Source of the DNA: Sphingobacteriales bacterium 46-32
GTDB taxonomy: Bacteria; Bacteroidota; Bacteroidia; Chitinophagales; Chitinophagaceae
Reading direction: 5' to 3'
Length of the DNA: 64,000 nt
NCBI GenBank assembly: GCA_001898485.1
Contig: MKTY01000019.1
Span: 248,001-312,000, forward strand
The position numbers and the translations under genes were made by a program. Below the pieces are notes generated by a model. It did not search any database and was not told the DNA's origin. It saw nothing but the letters and a program-made list of their open reading frames with translations. Shown here piece after piece: positions 1-8,566 of the stretch; the first letter of the stretch is position 1; each line of letters begins with the position of its first letter.

Positions 1-666
1 GAATACAATGTACAGGAAGTAGTAAACAGCCCCGATTCCATGCTGGGCGTACGTAAAGTAGATGACCCCCGCGAGTTTGGTGTGGCCGAACTCGGTGAAG
101 ACGGGTTCATCGAACACGTAGTGGAGAAACCACAGATTCCGAAATCAAACCTGGCACTCGTTGGTATCTATAAGATAAAGGAAAGCAATCAGCTGTTTGA
201 TTGCCTCGAAAGTAACTATCTGCAGGGCTTGCGCTCGCATGGAGAATACAGTCTTACCGATGCGCTTGACTGCATGCTGCGTCAGGGTATTAAGTTCAAA
301 CCATTCAAGGTAGACAGCTGGTTTGACTGTGGCCGCAAGGAAACACTGCTCGAGTCGAATGCCACGCTGCTGAAGAAATTTGAGCGGAAAGATGAAGCAG
401 AATATAAGTTTGAGAATACAGTTATTATACCTCCCGTGAGCATTGGCGAAGGATGTGATATCCGTAATTCTATTATTGGACCCAATGTGACTATCGGAGA
501 AAATACACGTATCAATTATTCGATTATCCGCAATTCCATCATCGGGTCTTATTCCACCCTCTACGATATCGTACTTGAAAATTCCATTATTGGTAGCGAT
601 ACTGCATTGAAAGGGGAAACAAGACGCCTGAGTATTGGTGACAATACCAGTATCGATCTCGGGTGA
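1..666 (+). CDS. Sugar-phosphate nucleotidyltransferase, 3' part (5' end outside window)
   Basis: The frame is open to base 1, so this is the C-terminal 221 codons of a longer gene. Family features: an EKP sugar-binding triplet in VVEKP, YSLTDALDCML, and WFDCGRKETL, as in glucose-1-phosphate thymidylyl/uridylyltransferases. These enzymes join NTP and sugar-1-phosphate to give NDP-sugar for envelope polysaccharides. From about codon 140 the protein turns into isoleucine-rich hexapeptide repeats (IGEGCDI, IGPNVTIGENTRI, IIGSYSTL), a left-handed beta-helix tail. The nucleotide-binding N-terminus is not in the window, so NTP and sugar specificity cannot be told. Confidence 0.85.
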   Translation, partial: EYNVQEVVNSPDSMLGVRKVDDPREFGVAELGEDGFIEHVVEKPQIPKSNLALVGIYKIKESNQLFDCLESNYLQGLRSHGEYSLTDALDCMLRQGIKFKPFKVDSWFDCGRKETLLESNATLLKKFERKDEAEYKFENTVIIPPVSIGEGCDIRNSIIGPNVTIGENTRINYSIIRNSIIGSYSTLYDIVLENSIIGSDTALKGETRRLSIGDNTSIDLG

Positions 667-693
667 CCTTCTTATTCTTACCCGGTGTGCTGT

Positions 694-701
694 TATCTTT
701 G
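694..701 (+). promoter_or_regulatory. Putative -7 promoter element (TATCTTTG)
   Basis: TATCTTTG matches the Bacteroidota TAnnTTTG -7 box and lies 17 bases before the chosen ATG at 719. No good TTG -33 triplet is seen at 19-21 bases upstream, so this is a partial match. It supports starting the next gene at 719 rather than at an in-frame ATG at 635, inside the upstream gene. Confidence 0.4.
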
Positions 702-718
702 TGCGCAACAAGCGTATT

Positions 719-1693
719 ATGGCAACAGCATATTTAAAAGATGGAAAATTCCACAATCGCATAACGGAGCTTTTCGGCATCGATTTCCCATTGATTCAGG
801 CCGGTATGATCTGGGCAAGCGGATGGCGGCTGGCCAGTGCCGTCAGCAATGCCGGTGGCCTGGGTATGCTGGGAAGTGGCAGCATGTATCCCGATGTACT
901 GCGGGAGCATATCCGTAAATGCAGGGCTGCAACGCAACGGCCCTTTGCTGTAAATGTGCCACTCCTGTATCCCGATATTGATCAGCATATTCAGATCATT
1001 CTCGAAGAAGGTGTAAAAATTGTATTCACATCGGCCGGTAATCCCCGCACCTGGACGGCTATGCTGAAAGAAAAAGGGGTAACGGTTGTGCATGTAGTCA
1101 GCAGCAGCAAGTTTGCCCGCAAGGCAGAGGAGGCGGGTTGTGATGCCGTGGTGGCAGAAGGGTTTGAAGCGGGGGGGCATAATGGGCGTGAGGAAACCAC
1201 CAGCCTGGTACTGACGCCCGCCGTGGCGGCTGCCGTAAAAATTCCTGTGATCAGCGCAGGTGGAATTGCGACCGGTCGTCAAATGTTAGCGGCAATGATA
1301 CTGGGAGCCGAAGGGGTGCAGATGGGCAGCCGCTTTGTGGCCAGTGAGGAAGCCAGCTCGCACCAGGCATTTAAGGAAGCGGTGATAAACAGCAATGAAG
1401 GTGATACGGTGCTGACCCTCAAACAGCTGACTCCGGTACGTCTCATCCGCAACCAGTTTTATGAGCAGGTCCTGGATGCCGAGACCCGTTGCGCTTCGGC
1501 CGATGAACTCAAAGCCCTGCTTGGTCGGGGCAGGGCCAAAAAAGGAATGTTTGAAGGCAATCTGCAAGAGGGAGAACTGGAGATCGGCCAGGTAAGCAGT
1601 ATGCTCGATAGTATTTTACCGGCTGCTGCCATCGTAAAAAAAGTGCAGGCCGAAATGCTGGCCGCTTTGGAAAATCCGCTGCGTTTGCACTAA
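719..1693 (+). CDS. Nitronate monooxygenase / FabK-like FMN enzyme
   Basis: A 324-residue TIM-barrel flavoprotein of the 2-nitropropane dioxygenase family. Seen: N-terminal FPLIQAGMIWAS and SNAGGLGMLGSG (FMN phosphate region), the active-site His segment EGFEAGGHNG near residue 160, PVISAGGIATGRQ, and GAEGVQMGSRFVASEE. Members oxidise nitronates or, as FabK, reduce enoyl-ACP; the sequence does not decide between them. An in-frame ATG at 635 would overlap the upstream gene by 32 bases. The ATG at 719 follows a TATCTTTG box and gives the normal family N-terminus, so it was chosen. Confidence 0.87.
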   Translation: MATAYLKDGKFHNRITELFGIDFPLIQAGMIWASGWRLASAVSNAGGLGMLGSGSMYPDVLREHIRKCRAATQRPFAVNVPLLYPDIDQHIQIILEEGVKIVFTSAGNPRTWTAMLKEKGVTVVHVVSSSKFARKAEEAGCDAVVAEGFEAGGHNGREETTSLVLTPAVAAAVKIPVISAGGIATGRQMLAAMILGAEGVQMGSRFVASEEASSHQAFKEAVINSNEGDTVLTLKQLTPVRLIRNQFYEQVLDAETRCASADELKALLGRGRAKKGMFEGNLQEGELEIGQVSSMLDSILPAAAIVKKVQAEMLAALENPLRLH

Positions 1694-1760
1694 CTTTATC
1701 CCGTGGCGACCGGTGTATATGTATAAGACCTAACCATTATTTACCATCAAAAACGGTCAC

Positions 1761-2174
1761 ATGAAAATCAAACTGCTTCTCTTCTCCATGGGCCTGCTGG
1801 GTTTCAGTATGGCTCATGCCAACAATAATCCAGACCCTGGTCCTGCTACCTGCGACAAGAAAGGAAAAAAAGATGATCTCATTGGCATGGTCATTCATGC
1901 GGATTCACGCAAGCCGCTGAAAGATGTAAACGTTACCGCTTACCTGTCTTCAAAAAAAGAAAAATCGGTAATTACCGATGAAGTAGGAAACTATTCTTTC
2001 GAAGAACTAAAACCCGGTTCTTACAAGTTTGTATTCGAAAAGGCAGGTTATAGAAAAGTCACCAAAGAAAAAGTAATAGTAAAAGCAGAGGATGCCTTTC
2101 AGATCAACATCGAAATGATCGAAGCCAAGGATTTTGAACTGGTTCCTTCGCCCATGCATTTTGTCGATTTTTAA
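1761..2174 (+). CDS. Small exported carboxypeptidase-regulatory-like domain protein
   Basis: 137 residues. There is a signal peptide (residues 1-20, cut after AHA) and a short polar linker. A single beta-sandwich of the CarboxypepD_reg/TonB-plug-leader type follows from about residue 39: IGMVIHADSRKPLKDVNVTA, then VITDEVGNYSFEELKPGSYKF and FEKAGYRKV. These modules are common in Bacteroidota as leaders of SusC-like receptors; here the module stands alone. It is presumably periplasmic or outer-membrane associated, with no enzymatic residues. The neighbours are unrelated in function, so its role is unknown. Confidence 0.75.
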   Translation: MKIKLLLFSMGLLGFSMAHANNNPDPGPATCDKKGKKDDLIGMVIHADSRKPLKDVNVTAYLSSKKEKSVITDEVGNYSFEELKPGSYKFVFEKAGYRKVTKEKVIVKAEDAFQINIEMIEAKDFELVPSPMHFVDF

Positions 2175-2177
2175 GGA

Positions 2178-2242
2178 GTTGACAGATGACAGATGACAGT
2201 TGACAGATGACAGTTGACAGTTGACAGTGGACAGTTGACAGT
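2178..2242. repeat. Short imperfect repeats of a GTTGACAGATGACA-like motif
   Basis: Directly after the preceding stop, about 65 bases are built from alternating ttgacag and atgacag heptamers. This is simple-sequence DNA, not coding, and leads into the 82-bp tandem block. Confidence 0.8.
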
Positions 2243-2253
2243 ATTGTTTTTTT

Positions 2254-2726
2254 GCCTTTATCCCTCCACCTTCAATCTTTCACCTTACTTATCACTTAAA
2301 ACTTACTACTTATAACTAAGGTAGCTAATTGATTTGTCTTTATCCTTCCGCCTTCAACCTTTTATCTTACTTATCACTTAGAACTTTCTACTTATAACTA
2401 AGGTCGCTAATTGATTTGCCTTTATCCCTCCGCCTTCAACCTTTTATCTTACTTATCACTTAGAACTTACTACTTATAACTAAGGTCGCTAATTGATTTG
2501 CCTTTATCCCTCCGCCTTCAACCTTTTATCTTACTTATCACTTAGAACTTACTACTTATAACTAAGGTCGCTAATTGATTTGCCTTTTATCCCTCCACCT
2601 TCAATCTTTCACCTTACCTATCACTTAAAACTTACTACTTATAACTAAGGTCGCTAATTGATTTGCCTTTATCCTTCCGCCTTCAACCTTTCACCTTATT
2701 TATCACTTAAAACTTACTACTTATAA
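2254..2726. repeat. 82-bp tandem repeat, five full copies and a partial sixth
   Basis: Unit starts at 2254, 2336, 2418, 2500, 2582 and 2665 (periods 82, 82, 82, 82, 83). Each unit runs gcctttatccctccgcc, ttcaacctttt, atcacttagaactt, actacttataactaaggt, cgctaattgattt. Copies 3 and 4 are almost identical; outer copies differ at scattered bases (ccacc/ccgcc, aatctttcacc/aaccttttatc). No reading frame survives the block. It fills the 609-base gap between convergent genes ending at 2174 (+) and 2784 (-). No function is visible. Confidence 0.93.
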
Positions 2727-2727
2727 C

Positions 2728-2761
2728 GCGAAGAAGTCCGCCTACTGGCGGACTTCTTCGC
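2728..2761. terminator. Perfect 15-bp inverted repeat, possible terminator
   Basis: gcgaagaagtccgcc (2728-2742), loop tact, ggcggacttcttcgc (2747-2761). It sits 22 bases past the stop of the minus-strand repeat protein, a normal terminator position, but no clean T-run follows on either strand. The core ccgcc-loop-ggcgg resembles the hairpin inserted in the tRNA-Pro-like elements further on. Confidence 0.5.
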
Positions 2762-2783
2762 ATTCATGGCTTTACTATATGGA

Positions 2784-3668
2784 TCAGTCTATGTTGTCAT
2801 CGTCGATATTGAAGTTGTCGGCTGTTTTTTCCAGTAAAAATTCTTTCTTCTTATCGAGGATGTTTTTGTATTTCTTATAGGTTTCGGCAGATGCTTCTTT
2901 ATCATTGATCAGCAGTTTGCCGTCTTTGTGGCGGATGGTATAAGGCTCTTTTTTATTGAGCAGGCCATCCTTGTCGAGGCCGTCAACCAGTTCTTTATAC
3001 AGTTTAAGATCTGCTTTGGCTTTTTCGATACTCACCTTTGCTTCTTCCAGGCTTTTTCTGACATCCGGTCCAATGTTTTTTAATTCATCCTGCAGTTCTT
3101 TCATCTTCAGGTCAAGCTTCATGTCTTTTAATTCAGCCAGGTCTTTCTTCAGCTCTTCCATATCGGCTTTACTTAGTTCAGCCTTTACCTTTTCCATATC
3201 TATATCTTTCAGCGCTGCTTTCACCTCTTCCTGAATTTTTACCATATCCACTTTCGACATTTCCCTGTCAATATCGGCTTTGATCTTTGCCATGTCTACT
3301 TCCTTTAAGGCCTGCTTTACATCTTCCTGGATTTTATCAAGATTGATAGAAGCCAGCGATTCGCTTACTTCTTTCTGGATTTTGGAGAAATCAAGATTCT
3401 TCATGGCCTGTTCCACTTCTTTCATGGCACGGCTCATTTCGCGGTCCATATCTACTTTATCCAGTTGTTCAATCGCTTCATCGAGGTCGCGTGCAGGGCG
3501 TTCGCGTTTGTCGGCAGATTTGCCGGGAATGGTGTCTGTGGTGGTTACTTCAGAGGTGGTTAAGCGGGAGGGCTGCTGGCGAAAGTCCCAGGATACGAGT
3601 GCGAGGCTTATCAGGCCCAGGGCGGCGATAGCCACTACTTTACCTGTTGCGATGGTTGTTGGTTTCAT
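2784..3668 (-). CDS. Exported or membrane-anchored protein with 16-residue helical repeats
   Basis: 294 residues. A single hydrophobic segment near residues 10-26 may be a signal anchor. Residues about 62-215 are almost pure charged helix with a degenerate 16-residue period: LDFSKIQKEVSESLAS, INLDKIQEDVKQALKE, VDMAKIKADIDREMSK, VDMVKIQEEVKAALKD, then a shortened copy. The C-terminus (YTIRHKDGKLLINDKEASAE, then YKKYKNIL) resembles tails of Bacteroidota BlaR1/M56-type proteins, but no protease motif is present. The bulk is a predicted coiled coil. Not assigned to a known function. Confidence 0.75.
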   Translation of the reverse strand: MKPTTIATGKVVAIAALGLISLALVSWDFRQQPSRLTTSEVTTTDTIPGKSADKRERPARDLDEAIEQLDKVDMDREMSRAMKEVEQAMKNLDFSKIQKEVSESLASINLDKIQEDVKQALKEVDMAKIKADIDREMSKVDMVKIQEEVKAALKDIDMEKVKAELSKADMEELKKDLAELKDMKLDLKMKELQDELKNIGPDVRKSLEEAKVSIEKAKADLKLYKELVDGLDKDGLLNKKEPYTIRHKDGKLLINDKEASAETYKKYKNILDKKKEFLLEKTADNFNIDDDNID

Positions 3669-3777
3669 GATTTACGTTTTGTGTTTTTGGGTTATGCACG
3701 AAGCATTTCGTATCAAATATACGATCATCTTCGTATTATGTTACAGCTTGGCCCGGTTTTATTTTTATTTAACAAAA

Positions 3778-3802
3778 AGCCCCGGCCTGCAGGCCGGGGC
3801 TT
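3778..3802 (-). terminator. Rho-independent terminator of the ABC exporter operon
   Basis: Stem agccccggcc (3778-3787), loop tgca, ggccggggct (3792-3801). On the minus strand it is followed by a five-T run. It lies 25 bases after the permease stop. Confidence 0.8.
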
Positions 3803-3826
3803 TCCTATGAATATAATGCGGGGGAA

Positions 3827-5107
3827 TTAGTTTTTGCGCACTGCCCACTTAATCAATTCTTTCCAGGTAGGTTTTTTACCATACATCAGGATACCGGTAC
3901 GATAGATTTTGCCGGCAAACCAGGTAGTGAATACAAAACCTGCAATGAGGGCAGCCATAGACGCACCCAATTGCCACCAGGGCACCGTACCCGGCACACC
4001 AAAGGGTATACGTGCCAGCATGATGATAGGAGAGCTGAAAGGAATAATGCTACCCCATACGGCTACAGGACCGGTTGGGTCTTTAATAGCAGCAGTCATC
4101 ATGGCAATGGAGATAATAACCAGCATAGTGATGGGGAAGCTAAGTGATTGTGCTTCGCGCATATCTTCGTTTACGGCACTGCCGATAGCTGCATAGAGCG
4201 AAGCGTAGAAGAAGAAGCCCCCCAGCAGATAGAATGCAAAACAGAAAACGAAGAGCGGGATATTGGTGCTGGTGAATACCTGCTGTACGGTATCAAGCAT
4301 ACCGCCCATACCGGCTGCGCCGCCCGAGGTTTTGGTAACATTATATATCACAAACACCAGCAGTACCCACAGGAAAAACTGAGTAAGAGCTACCAGGCCG
4401 ATGCCAATGATTTTTCCCAGCATCAGCTGAAAGGGTTTTACAGATGATACGATCACTTCGGCAATACGGTTTGTTTTTTCTTCCAGTACACCCATCATTA
4501 CCTGTGTGCCATACAGCAGCAGGATGATATACATCAGGAAGCCGCTGGTATAACCAATAACTGTGGCAACGCCGGAGTTGGAGCTTTCATCATTCACGTT
4601 AACAGGCGTGACACGGATCTTGCTGTTTTCGAGGATTGCTTTCTTGGCATCATCAATACCGAGCTTTTCATTTTTAATACCGGTCCAGATATTATTCAGT
4701 TTATTCTGAACAGGCTCAATACCCTGGAGGCCCATAGTGCGGCTGGTAAAAAGCGGGTAAGATTTCTGATTGCCCGTTTCCCAGTTGAGGCTGTCGGGGA
4801 TGAGTACAAAGGCATCAAATCCTCTTTCAGAAAAATGAGCGCGCATGCTGTCGGGATTGTCTTTCGAGAGTACGAGAAAAGACGAACTGTCGCGCAGGTT
4901 CTCTCTTTGTACACGGCCTTCATCGAAATACCCTGACTGATCTACCAGGGCAATGGTGAGTTTGCGATCGCCGGAAGAAGCAATATAACCCGTACCGAAT
5001 ATCAGCAGCAGGTACATGATCGGGAAAAGGATCGTGCTGATGATAAATGTCTTTTTGCGTACCCTTGTCAGGTATTCGCGTTGTATAATTATTAATGTCT
5101 TATTCAT
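3827..5107 (-). CDS. ABC-2 type exporter permease (NatB-like)
   Basis: 426 residues with the ABC-2 permease plan: short cytoplasmic N-terminus (IIIQREYLTRVRKKTF), TM1 near residues 22-42, a large extracytoplasmic loop (about 45-180), then five TM segments between about 185 and 400. VMMGVLEEKTNRIAEVIVSS is the typical EKT..R..E segment at the second TM. The gene lies 30 bases downstream of its ATPase and shares its terminator. NatAB-like exporters extrude Na+ or small compounds; the substrate is not known here. Confidence 0.88.
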   Translation of the reverse strand: MNKTLIIIQREYLTRVRKKTFIISTILFPIMYLLLIFGTGYIASSGDRKLTIALVDQSGYFDEGRVQRENLRDSSSFLVLSKDNPDSMRAHFSERGFDAFVLIPDSLNWETGNQKSYPLFTSRTMGLQGIEPVQNKLNNIWTGIKNEKLGIDDAKKAILENSKIRVTPVNVNDESSNSGVATVIGYTSGFLMYIILLLYGTQVMMGVLEEKTNRIAEVIVSSVKPFQLMLGKIIGIGLVALTQFFLWVLLVFVIYNVTKTSGGAAGMGGMLDTVQQVFTSTNIPLFVFCFAFYLLGGFFFYASLYAAIGSAVNEDMREAQSLSFPITMLVIISIAMMTAAIKDPTGPVAVWGSIIPFSSPIIMLARIPFGVPGTVPWWQLGASMAALIAGFVFTTWFAGKIYRTGILMYGKKPTWKELIKWAVRKN

Positions 5108-5137
5108 GGTGTTGCTGGTTTGAGGTTGAGTGCAGTC

Positions 5138-6073
5138 TTATTTTACTTCCTGAAATTGGCGGGCTGCGGGTGTATTGCCTACCAGTTTAATGAATATATC
5201 ATTGAGCGAAGGAAGCTGTTCGTTGAACGATTCTATACTCAATCCTTTATTGATAAAATACTGGAGTACTTCATTGTTTGAAGCATAGGAATGAAGTTTG
5301 AGTGTCACTTCTTTTTCTTTCTTATCCTTCAGTTCAAACAGATCGATCGCCAGGTGTTCGGGCATCACAGGATTATTGAACGTGATGCGGAAGAGATTGT
5401 CTTTGAAATCCTGCTTTACCTGTTTCACCGTACCGTCCAGTATTTTGGTGCCTTTATTGACAAGTGCAATATGATCGCAGATTTCTTCAACCTGCTCCAT
5501 GCGGTGTGTACTGAAAATAATAGTAGCGCCGCGTTTTGCCAGGTTGTAGATTTCGTCTTTAATCAGATTGGCATTTACCGGGTCAAGACCGCTGAAAGGT
5601 TCATCGAGAATGATGAGTTTGGGCTCATGCAGTACAGTTGTTACAAACTGCAGTTTCTGGCTCATACCTTTCGAAAGGTCTTCTACTTTTTTGTTCCACC
5701 AGCTATCCATATCAAAGCGGCCAAACCATTCGCGGATTTTGCGGGTAGCTTCCAGTTTATTGAGTCCTTTGAGCTGGGCGAGGTAAAGGGCCTGCTCACC
5801 GATTTTCATTTTTTTATACAGGCCGCGCTCTTCGGGCATATAGCCGATCTTCTGAATATCATTGATGGGATCGAATTTTTTTCCATCGAAAATGATTTCG
5901 CCCTGATCAGGGTAGAAGATGCCGGTAATCATGCGGATGAGCGTGGTTTTGCCGGCGCCATTGGGGCCAAGTAATCCAAAGATCTGGCCTTGCTCTATGC
6001 TGAGACTGATATCGTCCACAGCTTTTTGCGTTGCAAAATACTTTCTCAGGTGTTGTAGTTCCAGTATAGGCAT
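5138..6073 (-). CDS. ABC exporter ATP-binding protein (NatA-like)
   Basis: 311 residues. Walker A GPNGAGKTT, Q-loop region GYMPEERGLYKKM, signature LSKGMSQKLQF, Walker B LIILDEPFSGLDP and H-loop FSTHRM are all present. The C-terminal 80 residues form the extra domain found in NatA/CcmA-type ATPases. The frame could start at a TTG at 6094, but that codon overlaps a TATTTTTG promoter box (6092-6099), so the ATG at 6073 was taken. It is the first gene of the exporter operon. Confidence 0.88.
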   Translation of the reverse strand: MPILELQHLRKYFATQKAVDDISLSIEQGQIFGLLGPNGAGKTTLIRMITGIFYPDQGEIIFDGKKFDPINDIQKIGYMPEERGLYKKMKIGEQALYLAQLKGLNKLEATRKIREWFGRFDMDSWWNKKVEDLSKGMSQKLQFVTTVLHEPKLIILDEPFSGLDPVNANLIKDEIYNLAKRGATIIFSTHRMEQVEEICDHIALVNKGTKILDGTVKQVKQDFKDNLFRITFNNPVMPEHLAIDLFELKDKKEKEVTLKLHSYASNNEVLQYFINKGLSIESFNEQLPSLNDIFIKLVGNTPAARQFQEVK

Positions 6074-6091
6074 GTCGGTTAGTTTGTAGGA

Positions 6092-6099
6092 CAAAAATA
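6092..6099 (-). promoter_or_regulatory. -7 promoter element of the ABC exporter operon
   Basis: On the minus strand TATTTTTG matches TAnnTTTG and lies 18 bases upstream of the ATG at 6073. The -33 position reads TTCG/TCG rather than a clean TTG. Confidence 0.5.
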
Positions 6100-6351
6100 G
6101 CCGTTATGCGCTAGCATTACGAATTATCAGGCAAACTGTACGAATGCTGGCGCAAACGGTTTGATTTGGGGTGTCAAAATCCGGGAGCAGATTTGTGTTC
6201 AGCCATTCCACCGGAGATCCTCTTTTCGCAAAGCGGTAGTTATAACCAGGCTTTTACAGAAGAAAATGCGTTGAGGAATTTATCTGCGTTCATCCGCGCT
6301 ATCTGCGGAAATATTCCCGCAGCAAACGCCGCGTTTCGCGGATAATTTTTT

Positions 6352-7941
6352 TCAGCTATGAATGCACTGAGTAATATGTGCAGCAATTCTTTCGCCATCC
6401 ATGGCAGCACTTACAATACCACCAGCATAACCGGCACCTTCTGCACAGGGATAGAGGCCATTTACCTGTGGGTGTTGTAATTGCTCATTGCGTGGAATAC
6501 GCACGGGAGAGGAGGTACGCGATTCGGTGGCAACCAGCACTGCTTCGTTGGTATAATAACCCTTCATCTTTTTTCCGAAAGCCTGCAAAGCTTCCTGCAG
6601 ACTGCGTGCTACAAAAGAGGGCAGTACTTCATGCAGCGACATGCTGCTGATGCCTGGCAGGTAAGAACAATCTGGCAGCGTAGCGGAGGTTTGCCGCCGG
6701 GTAAAGTCAACCAGGCGCTGAGCGGGTGCTACCAGTTGTCCGCCACCAGCCACAAAGGCCGCCTGCTCCACAGCCTGCTGAAAACGCATGAGCAGCAGCG
6801 GATCCGCAGGATCGGGTTTATAAGGACCTTTCACCCGTTTTAAATAGCGGCTGGCATCGCCCTGGTCTACGGTCACCACCATGCCGCTATTGGCAAAGGG
6901 ATTATTTCGTTTGGAAGGGCTCCAGCCGTTCACCACCAGTTCGCCGGGGGCGGTTGCCGCCGGGGCAATGATGCCTCCGGGGCACATACAAAAGGAAAAT
7001 ACCCCTTTACCTTCTACCTGCTGCACAAGGCTATAGGAGGCAGGTGGCAGGAAAGGATCACGTATGGCACAATGATATTGTGCGCTGTCTATTACCGGCT
7101 GCGGGTGTTCTACGCGTACACCCAGTGCAAAAGGTTTGGCTTCGAGCTGCAACTGATGTCTGTGTAGCAGTTCGAAGATATCGCGGGCAGAGTGTCCGGT
7201 GGCCAGTATCACGGCATCGCCGGTCCATTGCTGGCTATTGGCTGTCGTCACTCCTTTTATATGATCTCCTTCGAGGATCAGATCGGTTACCTTATGTTCA
7301 AAGTGGATCTGGCCGCCACAGTCCAGTATCTGCTGGCGCATGGCGGTTATGATATGCGGGAGTTTATTGGTGCCAATATGCGGATGTGACTGGTAAAGAA
7401 TTTTTTCCTCTGCACCAAAATGTACAAAAAGGCTGAGTATGCGGTGTATGTCGCCTCTTTTGGAGCTGCGGGTGTATAATTTACCGTCACTGTATGTGCC
7501 GGCACCGCCTTCTCCAAAGCAGTAATTACTTTCCGGGTTTACGATGCCTTCCTTATTCATGGCGGCGAGATCACGCCGGCGGGCGCGTACATCTTTACCC
7601 CGTTCCAGGATTACCGGGCGAATGCCTGCTTCGAGCAGTTTCAATGCGGCAAAGAGTCCGGCGGGACCGGCTCCAACTATAATGACCTGAGCCTTGCTAT
7701 GGGTTACATCGCGAAATGAAAAAGGAAAAGGAGTACGGGGTTTATACGGCTCTCCCCAGTAAGCCTGTACGGTCATATTGATCCATGCCTGTTTGCCCCG
7801 TGCATCAATAGATTGCCGGATAGGAGTATAGCCTGTAATAACAGTGGGTGAGACTGCCAGCACCTGTGCTAGCAGGGCTTTGACCGATTGTTCGTTAGCG
7901 GCCTCCGCGGGAAGCAGGCGTAACGTGATTTCTTTTTGCAT
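6352..7941 (-). CDS. FAD-dependent oxidoreductase (COG2509 type)
   Basis: 529 residues, the usual family length. Residues 1-85 are a small alpha/beta domain. The FAD Rossmann motif VIIVGAGPAGLFAALKLLEAG starts near residue 86, followed by LERGKDVRARRRD, the invariant NYCFGEGGAGTYSDGKLYTR, a second nucleotide motif AVILATGHSA, FCMCPGG, and the C-terminal FAD contact YPCAEGAGYAGGIVSAAMDG. These predicted dehydrogenases are widespread and lack an agreed substrate. The gene has no close partner on its strand. Confidence 0.88.
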   Translation of the reverse strand: MQKEITLRLLPAEAANEQSVKALLAQVLAVSPTVITGYTPIRQSIDARGKQAWINMTVQAYWGEPYKPRTPFPFSFRDVTHSKAQVIIVGAGPAGLFAALKLLEAGIRPVILERGKDVRARRRDLAAMNKEGIVNPESNYCFGEGGAGTYSDGKLYTRSSKRGDIHRILSLFVHFGAEEKILYQSHPHIGTNKLPHIITAMRQQILDCGGQIHFEHKVTDLILEGDHIKGVTTANSQQWTGDAVILATGHSARDIFELLHRHQLQLEAKPFALGVRVEHPQPVIDSAQYHCAIRDPFLPPASYSLVQQVEGKGVFSFCMCPGGIIAPAATAPGELVVNGWSPSKRNNPFANSGMVVTVDQGDASRYLKRVKGPYKPDPADPLLLMRFQQAVEQAAFVAGGGQLVAPAQRLVDFTRRQTSATLPDCSYLPGISSMSLHEVLPSFVARSLQEALQAFGKKMKGYYTNEAVLVATESRTSSPVRIPRNEQLQHPQVNGLYPCAEGAGYAGGIVSAAMDGERIAAHITQCIHS

Positions 7942-8566
7942 TGGCCAGGTATTTATCCTGAAACAAATTGAAGCACGAAATTAAGCACTCTTCGTGCAAT
8001 TGCGAAACAGCTGCGTGGAACATTATGCAGTGGAACATAAAACAATGCCGGCAATGAGTGTTTCTACCCTCTTGTCAGACGCCAAAAAGACATATACTGA
8101 CAATTCATGCAAGTGGTCATTTTTTTCTTGTGGCGATACTAAAAACTCGTTACCTTCAAAAGGTATCGTTCCAATTCCAGGTTAAATCACCATTTACTTT
8201 TTTGTAGAGTCTGTGGAGCAATAGCGAAACAGATTTTTTACGTGTAGTCTGGCGGTGTATTACCTGTTCATCTGTCAAAAGGGGGGAATCCGACAACTGA
8301 GAAATTTGCGGCAATTTGCAGGCGGATGATAAAGTTTTTTTCGTTTAAAAAACAGCGCAGATAGCTCTTTTTTTTGAATAAAAAAATCGCTTTTCAGGGT
8401 TGGTTTATCGAAGGGGAAAAAATGGGGAATAAAAATTTTTTTTTATAAAAGAATTGGTGATATTCGCCGTCCTGTCCAAGTTTTTTTAGTGATAAGTAGT
8501 GCGAAGTTTTCAGGACATTTTTTCAGAGACTATAATTAACACGATATATAAACTGCTACGTTACTG
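7942..8566. other. 625-base AT-rich spacer upstream of dnaA
   Basis: No gene seen. There are long T- and A-runs between 8330 and 8500 and a 7-bp inverted repeat gcacgaa/ttcgtgc at 7971-7995. I looked for DnaA boxes (TTATCCACA and close variants) on both strands and found none convincing, so an origin here is not supported. No clear TTG/TAnnTTTG promoter was found either. Confidence 0.6.

Noticed and set aside
6074-6094. TTG start for the NatA-like gene
   Set aside because: The TTG overlaps a TATTTTTG promoter -7 box; the downstream ATG at 6073 gives the normal N-terminus.
6329-6353. Hairpin ccgcg-ttt-cgcgg followed by T-run as a terminator
   Set aside because: Its T-run is on the plus strand, where no gene precedes it; both flanking genes read the other way.
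7942-8566. Replication origin upstream of dnaA
   Set aside because: AT-rich runs are present, but no DnaA-box cluster (TTATCCACA or close variants) was found on either strand.
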